From contig CM041465.1 of NCBI GenBank assembly GCA_023213395.1, positions 238,397,741 to 238,461,740 on the forward strand: a stretch of 64,000 nucleotides of DNA, read 5' to 3'. The DNA comes from Cycas panzhihuaensis. Taxonomy: Eukaryota; Cycadophyta. Positions 33,801-45,271 of this stretch are shown in pieces (the first letter of the stretch is position 1; each line of letters begins with the position of its first letter). Under the pieces are notes generated by a model. That model had not been told where the DNA came from. It searched no databases and saw only the letters and a program-made list of their open reading frames with translations. The position numbers and the translations under genes are program-made.

Positions 33801-34409
33801 TTAGGGATAGGGGCATCTGCGAGTTGCTCGGCCACTATCATTCCCTTCTTTGATTTCTGATTAACGATATGGAGGTCGAATTCTTGGAGTAGAATGGCCC
33901 AACGACCAGCCCTACCCATCAAATCTGAACGAATTAGCAAGTATCGTAAGGGATCGGATTAAACGATCACCTTGGTGGTGTTGCTGAACAAGTAGTATCT
34001 GAACTTCTTGGTCGCATGGACCAAGGAGAGGCACTCCTTCTTAGCGGGGGAATAGTTAAGCTCGTGCCCACGAGGTGCGGTGATGAAATATATAGCTCTC
34101 TCGGTTCCTGAGTCATCCTCCTAAGCTAGCATAGTGCTCAAGGATTCGCCAGTCGTCGAGGTGTATAGGACGAAGGGCCTATCAAATCGAGGAGGCACCA
34201 ACGTAGGAGCGGAAGCTACGGCTTCCTTAAGTCTTTCGAAGGCCTTTTGGGTCTTGTCAGACCAGGCAAAAGGAGCTCCCTTCGTCAATAGATTCGTGAG
34301 GGGTTTAGCGCTCACGGCGAAATCGGCTAAGAAGTGTCTAAGAAAACCAAGCCTCCCTAGAAACGACTTAATCTGTCGTTGAGTTCTAGGTGGCGGCATG
34401 TCAAGGATT
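33801..34409 (-). pseudogene. Element D first RNase H domain (degenerate)
   Basis: It contains MPPPRTQRQIKSFLGRLGFL, then LYTSTTGESLSTMLA where the first catalytic Asp should be, and toward integrase AGRWAILLQEFDLHIVNQ. The stretch between 33955 and 34120 is interrupted by stops. The tether and core match B. Like the other copies it lacks the first metal ligand. Confidence 0.84.
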
Positions 34410-35125
34410 GCCCTGACCTTGTCAGGGTCAATCTGAATTCCTTGTTTAAATACAAGGAAATAGATTTAGACTGACGTAATACTTGCGGCATCGTGAGAAG
34501 ATGGTGCACAAGTCGGATGGGTGATGGGCCCTGACACGGGAGAGACCCATCATATCGTCCATGAAGACCTCCAATGTGCTATCAATGAGATCATGGAAAA
34601 TGAAATGCATTGCTCTTTGGTAAGTAGTACCTGCATTCTTAAGGCTGAAGGGCATCGCCTTGTAGGCGAAGGTATCCCAAGGAGTAGTGAAGGCCGTCTT
34701 ATGGCTGTCTTCGGGAGAAATCTAAATTTGGTTATAGCTGGAGAAGCCGTCCATTAGGGACATAACTTCAAATCTGGCGGTGCGATCAATAATTTGATCA
34801 AGGAAGAGTAACGGGAAATTGTCCTTGGGACAAGCATTATTGATGTCGCAAAAATTAATACATATACAGATTGCCCCTGCTTTTTTAGCACGGGACAATG
34901 TTGGAGACCCACTTAGGGTAGTCAGTGGAAGTGATAAGCCCGTCCGTGAGCTTCTCAACCTCCATCTCGACAGGGCGTAGAGCTTCGTGAAGGGACGCCG
35001 CTTCTAAAGGCAGGTGCTAGGAATGGTGGTGAGGTTATGAGTGACAATGGAGGGATGGATTCCCATCATGTCAGCATAATCCCACGCAAACACATCTCAG
35101 AACTCCTAGAACAGAAGGGAGTACT
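34410..35125 (-). pseudogene. Element D reverse transcriptase (broken)
   Basis: The catalytic FMDD is at 34565-34554 within STLEVFMDDMMGLSRVRAHH. Upstream are ICINFCDINNACPKDNFPLL and, at the N-terminal side, DVFAWDYADM. Stops lie near 35090-35105 (TAG in place of CAG, then TGA in place of CGA). Near 34900 a small change replaces the usual IVLIAKKNG segment by SRAKKAG. The end near 34440 has lost part of the sequence after LNLL. Confidence 0.88.
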
Positions 35126-35990
35126 CCCTTATCTCATCAGGGGAACATTCCAACCTGACCTTAATGACCTTGCCTAGGGCCAAGACTATGTCTTGGGTCG
35201 CCCCCATGCACATGGCATTGCCCTCCTCGAAGTGTAGAGGGGCGAGGTCAACAGGAGGAGGAGGAATAGGAGACAGGATCGGATCGGCAAGTGTGGATCC
35301 AATTGTGAGGATCTTTTGGTGACCAAGCCTGTGGTGACCAGAAGGCAAGTTAGGTGCAAAACCCGCCAGATGCTCAAGTAGGGCTTCTTCATCCTTGAAG
35401 TAATCCACCCTATGGATGACCTTACTTCGAGTAGAGGAAGCATTGGAGGGAGTAAGAGTAACGGGACCATGATGGTCGTCGGGTCGCTCAACTTCCTCGC
35501 AGGATTCTAAAGGAAAGCCAAGAAGGGGCTCCTCGGAAGGAGTGAAAGGCAATTCTTCAAAGTCATTACCTACAGGGGGTAATGAAGAAGGAGAACTGAT
35601 GACAAGCAGATCAACACGAGCGATGACATGTGACATGCATGAATAACTAGCCTCACCAACGAGAGAGATTCCAGACGGGGATCTAGAATGAGACGGATGC
35701 GATCTATTGGCACGGAGGAAAAAGACAAGGTAAAGGCAATCCTCGTCTTCATCGTGTGACTCATCATCACTAAACGAGGTAAGGTACCCATAACTCCCAA
35801 CGCCAATAGGGGTGAACCGCATGAGACTAGAGGAAGAAGACGCGGGATCTTCTTCGGATGGGTTAGGTATACCAATAGAGTAGGCTGAATCATGTATGAA
35901 AGGACCTTGGTTTGCCGAACTGGTGGAACGAGTTTGTTTGGTGAATGGGTGTTCGCAGAGAATCACTCTCATATGTCCGTCATGGATGAA
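35126..35990 (-). pseudogene. Element D protease-RT linker
   Basis: It is fully open and continuous with the protease, which argues against an intron here. It contains DSAYSIGIPNPSEEDPASSS, an acidic DDESHDEDED run, an RSHPSHSRSPSG basic/Ser run and SKVIHRVDYFKDEEALLEHL. The last segment is shared by all copies. I do not recognise a known domain. Confidence 0.78.
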
Positions 35991-36752
35991 TTTAAGTTGT
36001 CCCCAAAGAGTCGAGCACATGGCTCCCATGTAGTCGAGCCATGGACAACCTAGAAGGAGGTTATAGTCAACGTCAACGTCGAGGACTACAATATCAGCAA
36101 GAATAGTCTTGCCCTCAAGGGTGAGCAGAATCGCGATAGATCCCAAAGGGGTCTTCTCGCTACCGTCATAACCTTGGCATCGCCATGGAACAGGTTCCAA
36201 GGTGGAGATACCAAGCTCTTGCATGACACACAAAGGCATGGCGTTGACAGAAGAACCGTTGTCAACAATAGTCCTTCGAAGGGTACAATCGAGTGTATCG
36301 ATAGTGATAGTGAATGGGAAGTTCCACTGACATTCCCTTTCACCGGCGGGAGGAAGATCTTTAGGATCAAATGAGATAACGGGTCCACAACCTTGGGTGA
36401 TGCCCAAAGCATGGATAGGTGCATCACTTGATCCTAAAGCTTCTAGGAGGAGGGCCCGCTGCTTGGGACAACTCCTCAAAACGTCCATCAAGGACATCCC
36501 TATAGCGACAGTATGAAGCTCGTCCACGATGGAGAAGGGCTTACCCTTCACGGTAGGCTGGGTAAGTGCCCTTCGGAAATCGTAATGACCTGGGCATACA
36601 AGAATAGCCTTGGGAAAGAGAGGTATTTCTGGAGGAAGGTTCTCTGGAAGAAGGTTAGAAGGAGCGAAAGAACAAGAAGCTCCTGCTGCTTCCTTGGCGG
36701 CTTGAGATCGCGTAAGGGTGTAAGTAGGAGTTGCTTCAAGCAACTGGATCAC
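35991..36752 (-). pseudogene. Element D aspartic protease
   Basis: The open frame begins MIQLLEATPTYTLTRSQAAK at 36752 and has no stop until 35106, 548 codons in all. The active-site DNGS lies near 36265-36254 within RTIVDNGSSVNAMP. The second half has YNLLLGCPWLDYMGAMCSTL. All protease motifs are intact, but gag and RT on either side are broken. It is in the same frame as the second part of gag (37703-37116). Confidence 0.93.
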
Positions 36753-39079
36753 CTTCTTCCCCTTGTTCCAGGGTCACGAAGGTGACAGGGTATGATGGCT
36801 AGGAGAACGAGAGGGGGAAGACGAGTTCCGGGCACTCTTCCCTTTGTCACGGGAAGGACAGGGATCGGGCGATCTTCCTCGGTTTCGGTTGCTCTTGGTT
36901 TGGGTGTTGCAATCACGTTCCCCATGTTTAGGGAACGGATCCTTGTGAACTGGTTAGTCCAAATTAGGACTTGAGGCCCGTTTGGGGGAAGAGTCGTGTC
37001 GAGGGGCATCCTTTGGATGCTGGGCCCTACAACGCGAATCATTGTGAAAGCACTCCCCATGAATGGAGTACCACTTCTTCTCAAGCGGAGGGTCTGACCT
37101 TCTCGCTTGAGAGGACTAGGCGTTTCCATTTCTAGGGAGAGGAGCTTCGGTTGTTTGTTGGACTTGTTTATTGGATGTAGGGGATAAAGGAGCTTGAAGC
37201 TTGAGTTCCTTCATCGTACGCTCGAATGAACGTATGGTTGATGTGAGAGGGTCTAAAGTCCTCTCAGTCGGATGAGAGGAAGACCGGGTAGGTTGTGAAG
37301 GTTTGGTATCCTTGGTTGGGGGTGGTGCCTCATGGCACTGTGAGGTCTTAAGAGGTTTCTTGAGACTAGCTTGCATCTCAATAGCCTCCAACGCCAAACA
37401 GTTGGCGATCACGGAGTCACATATGGTCACCCCCATCTTGAGGACTTCCACATGAACTTCGGGACGAAGTGCGTTGACGAAAAGGTCTCGCTTCAACTCC
37501 TCGGGCAATGTTGCCTTAGTGGAGTGAAGTAAGTCGTGAAATCGCTGCACAAAGTCACGATTCATTTCATCGTGACCTTGTTTGAGCGAAAGAAGTGGCT
37601 TCATTCCACTCTCAAATGGACGGGCTACATCAAAATAGTTATAAACTCGTCCACCAATTGCTGAAATGAATGGATAGAATGGGCAAGGAGACGGTAGAAC
37701 CACTTGAGGGTGTCACCCTATAAGGATCATGAGAATAATTTCATTAAAATGTGGTCGTAAGCCCAATAATCGATGCATGCCATAGAAAAACTACACACAT
37801 GCTCCACTGGGTCTTACAATGAAGTTCCGTCGAATCTAGGAACTTTAGGGAGATGAGGCAGCAGATTGGTTCTTAACGCCTCAATGGATAGAGGTGTTGA
37901 CCTAAAATCCATGAAGGGGTGTGCCCTTACGTGGACCGTAGGGTCAACGAATGTCGTATTAGGTAATGAACAAGGAGCAGATGGGGGTGGAACACCTATC
38001 CCTCCTTAAGGAAACGCCCCCTACTGAGAAGAGGCATGGGGGTAGGTGCCTTGGAAGGGAGTTGGGTTCCCTTGTGAAGGCACAATAAATGGGATTATGT
38101 TGGATGACAGGCAAGATAGATGTGGAACCGGGTTTTACCCATATGGGCCACCCGTAGGTGGAGCGACCCCATATGGGTGTAGCGGATCTACCCCATAAAC
38201 TGGGAGATGGCTTCCTCTACCCTACCCCCAAGGTTGAGAAGTGTACCCTGTGGGAACGTAGAAGGAAGTACCAACATGTTGGTTTTGAGAGTGTGTGGGA
38301 GCGAGTCCCACATGACTAGTAGTCGAAAGGCTAGTATGACCGACAGGCCTACTAAGAACGGTATGTGCCACATTAGGGGATGGAACATTGGTTTGGTTTG
38401 GGATGGGTATGCTAACCTTCAGTTGAGGGAAAGACGCACCACGGGGAGATCCCGAAACACTAGGACCTCGATGAGAAATGGAAGGCGCAACACGTGCCCC
38501 CACTGTGGGAATAGGAAAGGAGCAGGACACATGCATAGGCATAAAGGGATTCATTGTCAAAGGAAGAGTAGATGAAGATGAGGCATGCGGGGGAGGAGTG
38601 GAAGAAGAAGAGGCTCCTCCATGAAGAGAACCCTCAAGCCATCCAGGATGCGGTTGGAAACGTGCCGCGTGGTGACACTCGTTGAGAGCTTCAACTACGT
38701 CGACAGGAGGGGTTCCTACATACTCGTAAGAGGTAATTGGGACCTCAAACAAGGTAGGTCCCTCGGGGTGCTCCTCATAAGAGTCACCGATTACATGGCA
38801 AGTCTCAAGAGGAGCGGATCCTTCTATGGCATGGGTAGAGGGATGGACATCGAGTGAGAGATGTTGGTCACTTGGGTAGTAAAGGGGTTCACCACCCTCT
38901 TGGGTGGACCCAGGAATAGAGGAAGGAAAAGCATGGGTTTCTAAGGTTGAAGTGTGGTAGGCCGAATCAGAAGAGTATCCCTCCATAGTCAGATTGGAAT
39001 CTGATAAAGGAAGAGGGCGATACTCGGGGTCTTCTAATAATGGAGGTAGACCGCATAAGTGACGAGAGAAGTGTCGCAT
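36753..39079 (-). pseudogene. Element D gag (broken)
   Basis: The 285-codon stretch from ATG 39079 reads MRHFSRHLCGLPPLLEDPEY and runs to a stop at 38222. The capsid core (37703-37116) has YFDVARPFESGMKPLLSLKQ and HDEMNRDFVQRFHDLLHSTK. A one-base loss near 37645 (ATCAAC to ATAAC) shifts the frame between the two. A knuckle remnant lies near 37030-37075, with Tyr in place of the first Cys. The start codon was chosen because it matches B and lies about 150 bases after the PBS. Confidence 0.9.
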
Positions 39080-39230
39080 GCAAGATCAACCAACAATATT
39101 AGGGAAAAAGAGAGGGTGGTAAGGCACATGCGTTGGGGCTGCCAAATGTAGAGATCGAAATAGGTATAAAAGGATCACAAAAAGGTAGCGAAACCAACGG
39201 AAGAGAGCGGAAACTAGCTCCCCATCGCCA

Positions 39231-39248
39231 TCCCCAGTATGGTCGCTA
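39231..39248 (-). other. Element D primer-binding site
   Basis: The reverse complement TAGCGACCATACTGGGGA starts one base after the LTR. The first TGG has become TAG, as in B and E. Confidence 0.78.
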
Positions 39249-41373
39249 GTGGACGCGCGTCTACGGGATAGCTACCTAACTAAATAGGTGTGGTAAGAGC
39301 GAGTGATAATGTGATCGAGAAAGAGACTTATAAGTAGGGTAATTACCACGCAGGGCACCCTGTGCGTCTGAGCGCGAGTTCAGGACCTGCAATGGAATGT
39401 GGCTACCAAAGGGTGATCCTCCACCACTTCGAACAAAGGGTGAGGAGGCATAGGGTTAGCCTAGGTTGATCTAAGGGAAGGATCCTCCCACCCTTAGATG
39501 GCCAGAAGGGAAAGGGGAGGAGCCTTCAAGGGTTTCCCTAAAACAACGGGAGACGAAGAAAGATAGGCAAGCGGCTGGCCTATAGACAGGGTCACTTTGG
39601 TTATCCGACGAAGTGGGGAACCAAAGGAAAGCAAGAGGGATGATCTAGGAAGATGGATCGAGGTCTGCCTAAGCAAAGTAACCAGGCAATACGAGTAATA
39701 TGGAGGGCAAGAAGCTCGTACAGCTAAGACAGAAAGGAAAGGTGAAAAGGAGTGGTTCCTATGACCTTTTCCTATGGGTAGCAGAGCTGCATGCAATGAA
39801 ACAAATAAAACGTAAACCAAAAGTGAAGTTAAGTTTCCCTTTTGATCTCCAATGTGCTAATTACTAAGAAGGAATTCAAAAGGAAAGAGTAATAGGATGG
39901 AGTGAGGCGTGCACTTGGACCGAGGGCATACGTGACGAGGGCCTTCCTGAGGGGCACCAAACTACTCCACGAGGTGCATCGGATGTGAGGCGTTGCGGCG
40001 GATTGGAAAGAGGGGCTCCCTTACCTTACCCGAAAAAATGCTAAAGTACAATACCAAGGAAGAAAAGAACCAAATACTGGCGACTAAGGAAGTATGAAAG
40101 TACAACATGCGTAGGAGTACTTACCGGCAACGGAACAAGTAGAAAATACCTTTTGCGCTCTCTAAGCACCTGCAAGCAATGACAACCTCCCCCTCTCCAG
40201 AGAAAGGGTACTAACATGTAATGACGAGATCCTAATAATACATGTCTATGTAATACAAATATAAACTTAAACACATATATGTTAGCATCAACACAACGAT
40301 GATAGTGTATAAAAGAGGGCAACCAAAGCGAAAGGAAAGTAACCGGTAAGCCTCGGAGTGGCCCACCTCCCACAAAGAACACCTTAACCTCCCCCCAAAA
40401 GCCGTAAGGCAGCAAGGACAAGGACAAGAGAGATGGCTAGAAATAGTAGCAAAGGGATGAAGAGGAGCCAAAGAGGACCTACGGCAAACCAAGGTGCTAT
40501 GGAGAGCAAACCAGGCTGCCGGGAAAAGAGTTAGATAAGGACAAGTGGTTGGGGCTTGTGTAAGTTGCCCGAACCTAAACCTAAGCCCTGAAACCAACAC
40601 TGCAACGTGTGATAGCGCTGATTTCAGCAACTAAGAGAGGGCCAACAAACCCTTGTTTGAGTGCCAAAGACAACACAAGGTAAGAGGGAAGATTTGGGGG
40701 GCTTAAAGCCACTTGAGGAGCATGGAAGGTGGTGCAGAATCCACCCAACTCCTTCCCAAACCCTATGTCACCAAGATACCGCCTTGAGCAACAAACGCAG
40801 GTAAAAGGCACTATGACAGAGGTAGAACAGCCTAATGAAAAGAAGAAAACAACCCTCACAAAGACAAGCAAGAAACAAGCAAGATAGAGCATCAATATCA
40901 CAAGAGAAATAATTCAAATCAATAAATACCTGAGTGGGAGAGGCAAGGTGCTTGCCTCAGCCAAGGGCTTGCAAGGAGAGGCTAAAAAATCAGCCCAGAA
41001 CTGTGGTGTAGTAGGTTTGGGACCCTGCTAGCAAAGTTGGAAGGAAAACACCTGCACTTGGAACACTTGAAGACTGCCCGGGGTAAGAATCTACTAAAAT
41101 CTCTCCAAGGGGCCCTCTCTGAGGTGTGTGAGGGGCTGGGAAGATGTCCTAGCCACACTAAAGGAGAGCTGGGCACTGGAGGAGAGACGCAAGTCCTGTG
41201 GTAGCAGCAGGGCAGCAGAGAAGAGCAAAGCACAATTTGGTTTCCTTAAGGAGCAATCCAAAAAGTGAGCTAAAAGTTCTCAAAAATGAGTAGATCATGC
41301 CTTAAGTACCCAACCCAAACCCTAAAGCATGTGATTAGGGCGCGGTTGGGAGAGAGTTAAGTCGCGAGACACG

Positions 41374-41404
41374 TGGCAGTTTCACAATAAATGCGAAATT
41401 GCCA
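41374..41404 (-). repeat. U3 inverted repeat 1 next to a G-box
   Basis: TGGCAGTTTC... pairs with ...GCGAAATTGCCA across a short AATAAAT loop. The counterpart in G (49092-49127) has different arms, CGTGGTAATTC and GAATTACCACG, that still pair. B has a degraded version near 6948-6978. It lies about 75 bp upstream of the TATA-like box and overlaps the end of the CACGTGGC G-box. Confidence 0.75.
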
Positions 41405-41438
41405 CGGCAGATTTTAAAAAACAAGTTAGAACAGTCAT

Positions 41439-41478
41439 ACCGCCGCAAAATCTGCGGTACCGCAAAAATCTCGGCGGT
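41439..41478 (-). repeat. U3 inverted repeat 2 with GCGGTACCGC core
   Basis: ACCGCCG (41439-41445) pairs with CGGCGGT (41472-41478). In the middle is the perfect palindrome GCGGTACCGC at 41454-41463. In A (about 43024-43076) the outer arms read TGCACCA and TGGTGCA. Confidence 0.7.
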
Positions 41479-41939
41479 ATCAACCCAGAGGCAAAAACAG
41501 GCCCGGCCAGCCAGCCTAGGCTGGGGGCAGATGACAAAAAGAGCCAATAGGGGGCTAAGACACCCACCCGGGGGTAAACAAGCCAACAAACGGGTCCAAA
41601 AGAGCAAAAATAGGGCTCAAACAGTGTGGCAAGTCAACCAAATGATGACAGGTCATCACACTCAAGTGAGGTGGCGCAAACCTAGTGGATCTTGGAGCGA
41701 GGAGGGCAGATGCGGGAAGTGGAGTGGCCACCAGGGTGCTGCACTCGCTGGGAGTGTGCCCCTGCTATAGTCTTCATAGGCTAAAATAAGTGTAGACAAA
41801 GACAAAGTCGCCTACAAAGCCACACACATGCAGACGTGCAAGCAAGCACTCATCAAATGAAAGCGATGATAAGGCGAGAAACATACCTGCACTTACCTGA
41901 GTCGGTGATTCTGTATCCATTCCCAGAAGCTGGGAAATA

Positions 41940-41944
41940 GAAGG
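41940..41944. repeat. TSD GAAGG, right copy (element D)
   Basis: It repeats 25194-25198. The sequence then continues as element A's LTR. Confidence 0.95.
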
Positions 41945-43521
41945 TATGTAAATAGGTGAGCCTCGGAGTAACCCACCTCCTACAAAAAGGCAACCCTACC
42001 CTCCCTCAAGAAGCCATAGGGCAGTGAGGGTATGGTCAGATAGTTGGTCGTAAACAAAGCAAAAGTGCAAAAGAGCCCAAGGAAGTCCTCAATGGGCCAG
42101 AGTGCTATAAGGAGCAAACTGGGCCATTGAGAGAAGGGTTGAGCTAGGAAGGGTTTTTGGGGCTTATGTGTTGCCTGAATGAGAGAAATGGGCCTGCAAA
42201 CTAGCGTTGCAACAGGTGCAAATGGTCCTCTAATCCTTTGCCCACTCCAAGGACAGCACGGGGGCAAAAGATGAGGGTTTGGAGGGTGGAAGCCTCTTAG
42301 GGAGTGTAAAGGTGGTACGAAATCCACCAAACTTTATCCCAAACCCTATGGAGTCCTCTTTGGTCACTATCCTAGGCATGAAACGTAGGAGAAGAGGCTC
42401 AAGCAACAAAGAAAAAATCAAAGAGAAAGCAAGAAACAAACTCTTGAAACAAGGAGAAGAAAACTAGTGACAAACATACGCAAATCTGGGTATAAACCGA
42501 GCAAAGAAATGACTTTAAATTAATAAATACCTCAAGAGAAAGTACAGAGGCATCTGCCTCTGCAAAAGCCTATTGAGAAGAGGCTGAAAAACCTGAGGAA
42601 AGGCTGAGATACAACAGGTATAGAGCCCCTCGAGGCTACCGAGGGAAATCACATGGGACCACTCAGTGATTGCCTAGGCAAAGAGAACCTGAAAACTCCT
42701 CAAGAAGGCCCTCTCCAGGGCATCCAATGAGCTGTGAGGCTATCACAGCAAAGCCTAAGGAGAGCTGGATGTAGAGGAGCAGTTACAGGTCCTGGAAATG
42801 CATCAGAGCAAAAGAACAGAGCAGAGAGTAGGGTGTCTTTCGTTTGTATTCCTTCCAAAAAGAGTCAAAATGATATCCTAAAAATGAGTTGAGATGGGCT
42901 TAAATACTCAGCCCCAACCCTAATCGAGCAATTAGGGCTTGGCTGGCACTAAGGTGGGTTGAAGGACACGTGGCAATTTGGCAATAAATGCGAGAATTTC
43001 CATGGTGGTTTTAAAAAATAAATTATAATAGCTGCACCAAAGTAAACTTCGCAGTACCACGAAATTTGTCATGGTGCAGGAATAGAAGACCAAACTGGCC
43101 CAAATAACCAGCCAGGGCTATGGGCCAGGGTACTAGGAGGCGGGCGGGCCCACACCTTGAGGAGCAACCAGAGGACCAAGAACCACAAAAAAAATGATTA
43201 AAGGGTTCTAGAATGCTACAAGGAAACTAAATGGCGATAAATCAACATAACAATCAATCATTTACATGAGTCAAACAAGCCTTAAGGGGAGTATGGTAGA
43301 TTGCAGGAAGCAACACTGCCATCGGGGGGCCACAGTTGCTGGAAGTGTGCCCCCGCTATAGTCATCATGGTTTAAAAGGGTGTAGATGGTGCCAACCATC
43401 TACGAGAAGACATGTAGTATGCAAGCAAGTACTCCTCACAAAAAGCAAAAATAAGGTGAGAAACATACCTGCACTTATCTGAGTTGACCTCTCCGTATCC
43501 ATTCCCGATAGCCAAGAAACA
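41945..43521 (-). repeat. Element A 5' LTR, 5' portion
   Basis: This is the U3 side of A's 5' LTR, starting TGTTTCTTGGC on the minus strand at 43521. Together with 24065-25198 it makes a 2711 bp LTR. It shares the CACGTGGC-type site near 42967 and the U3 inverted repeats in altered form. Confidence 0.9.
42899..42906 (-). promoter_or_regulatory. Element A LTR TATA-type box (TATTTAAG)
   Basis: The reverse complement is TATTTAAG, just after GGGTTGGGGCTGAG. It is homologous to 7042-7049 in B and to TATAAAG in G (49023-49029). Confidence 0.55.
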
Positions 43522-45115
43522 CCATCATTGCTTGTATTCTTAGAAGTTGGTTTGCATTTGTTCCCCTTTTCATCCTAGTACTTGGAGGCAATATGGAGCA
43601 CCTTTGATTTGTAGGGTTAGCCATTTTGAGGCTAATCACCCTTCCTCTTTCTCTCTCCCCCCTTTTCCCATATTGCATACTAAATAACATATAAAGCATA
43701 AGAAGTGATATTGGTGTTAAATATATTTGTTTTGATTAAGATAGTTGCATCCTATCACTTTTCATATTGCATATCTGTCTCGTATATGTTTGGTGGCCCT
43801 TGGGAAAGGGCAAACATCATTTGGTTGTAGGTTTTCTTTTTCACTTGGAGAAAAAGTTGACCTGGTCTTAGGTACATTCCCCTCCCTTTAATAGTTACTT
43901 TCTTTTGCTTTCAAAGTTATAAAGTAGAGTTGCAATCATATTTACATTTCATTGCACTACATTTTCTTTTTTTCCTTTTGATTTTGGGGGAAGGTAAGGA
44001 AGGCCCCTCCTTCATTGGCACTCCACCTGTTATGCCATCCGCAGTTAGGAGAAGGGCAAGAATCACAAGTATGGTGAGGGTAGTGCTACTTTGGCTGCCA
44101 CATCTTGGGTACGCCTCCCTTTTCCTAGGCTTCTTCACCTTACTCTTTCCTCCCTATTTTGAATGTCATTTTGACAAAAAGGAAAGAAAATGATTGGTTC
44201 AGATCTCCTACACTTCACTTGCTTGTTTCTTTTGTTGCAAGGCTCATATAGTAGAAATCTAGGCACTTACATGCATGTGCCCCTCCCATTTCATTGCATT
44301 GTCAGTTAGTAACTTTTCACTCTTTGCATGAGCTTTGTGTCACATAGCGATCTCTTGACCTCCCCTTCTTATATTTAAAAGGACAAAGAGAGTGAGGTTT
44401 CATGCATAAGTAAACAAGAGAGAGAGAGAGATTTGTGTTATTTTTTTGCCTTAAAAAAAGTGGTTTCTTTTAAATATAAGGACACAACATTATCATATAT
44501 ATCATACTCTCGCCTTACATTTCTTTACCGCGTATTAAACAAAGACAAACATAAAGACAACCCTTTTTGTTGACTCGCCACTCCCAAGATCCTCCTTAGG
44601 TTTGGCACCTTAAGAGCCCCCTTCCCAAGGTTGTTTGCTTTATCTTTCTTATTTTGTAGGCTAGAATTCCCTAGTTTGGTCTTGAGGTCAACATCTAGCT
44701 TGTGAAACTAGCCATCATCTTCACCACTCACGTTGCAAGCCATCTTAGGCTTACGTGTGTGTTCTTCCATTTTTCTTATTAAGGATCATCCCTTTCATAA
44801 CGTCTTCATATGAGGAGCCATTCCCTCACCTCTTTCCTCCTTCCTTCGGCCATCCAAGGATAGGAGGGCCTCTTTTGAGGTTACTCAGGAAACTAAGCAG
44901 ATCCTTCATCTACCTACAACTCCAAATCGAGGAAAAGTTGCCTCAAAGGAGTTTGTGCATCATTTGTAAGTCCCAAAACTACATTTTGATGCACGAATGC
45001 CTTTTGTGGGTGATTTCCTTCAGTTATCATTGTAGGTCCATAGCTACCTAAAACCATTAGTTATTTGGCTTGATCTTATTCAAGTGTAACAATCCCCCCT
45101 AGAGGTGTGATTCCA
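43522..45115 (+). repeat. Element E 5' LTR, 3' portion
   Basis: It aligns with B's LTR from about 8000 onward: GAGGCTAATCACCCTTCC near 43630, TGGGGGAAGGTAAGGAAGG near 43985, CATCCAAGGATAGGAGG near 44852. It ends GTGATTCCA at 45115. About 400 bases around 44200-44600 have little visible likeness to other copies beyond base composition. Confidence 0.82.
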
Positions 45116-45116
45116 C

Positions 45117-45135
45117 TAGCAACCATACTGGGTAC
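45117..45135 (+). other. Element E primer-binding site
   Basis: TAGCAACCATACTGGGTAC starts one base after the LTR. It differs from the TGGCGACC consensus by G-to-A changes. Confidence 0.7.
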
Positions 45136-45271
45136 TCACCAATAAGGGATTAATCCTCTCTCCCTTCTTGTTAGTGCTACCTCCTTTTTGGTAGCTCTCC
45201 TCGATTTATTGGGTAGCCCCTAACACTTGTTGCATTATCTCTTTTCCTTCTATTTTTTAGGGGGAACTTGT

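Larger units (their letters stand above)
25199..41939 (-). mobile_element. Element D: complete 16.7 kb Tat-like retrotransposon
   Basis: D runs right to left: 5' LTR 41939-39250, PBS, gag 39079-36753, protease, linker, RT, RNase H, integrase to 32472, antisense gene (29942-31800, plus strand), second RNase H 28723-28308, PPT, 3' LTR 27902-25199. The TSD GAAGG flanks both ends. It lies in A's 5' LTR. It has the longest single open stretch of the window (548 codons, 36752-35106). The two LTRs differ by roughly 15 positions in the first ~210 aligned bases at their 3' ends, by eye. Confidence 0.97.
39250..41939 (-). repeat. Element D 5' LTR
   Basis: The 2690 bp repeat starts at 41939 (TATTTCCCAGC on the minus strand; the canonical TG is TA here) and ends GCGCGTCCA at 39250. 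The U3 part holds a G-box CACGTGGC (41370-41377) and two inverted repeats (41374-41404 and 41439-41478). Confidence 0.96.
1..43521 (-). mobile_element. Element A: Tat-like Ty3/gypsy retrotransposon, split by B and D
   Basis: A reads right to left. Its 5' LTR starts at 43521 (reverse complement TGTTTCTTGGC). The LTR is broken by element D (25199-41939) and resumes at 25198-24065. PBS, gag 5' part, then element B (6391-23164), then gag 3' part, protease, RT, RNase H and integrase follow down to position 451. The 3' LTR lies off-window. Removing D and one TSD copy gives a 5' LTR of about 2711 bp, matching the 2713 bp LTR of B, which supports the join. All coding parts carry stops and shifts. The right flank CCATC (43522-43526) should be its TSD; the partner is not visible. 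Confidence 0.9.

Noticed and set aside
35106-36002. Ogre-type intron between protease and RT
   Set aside because: In D the frame runs without stop through this segment, and B, A and G keep the same protein motifs, so it is coding.
43522-45115. Host gene remnant with introns
   Set aside because: The T-rich, splice-motif-bearing sequence aligns with the LTRs of B and D and ends at a PBS, so it is LTR.
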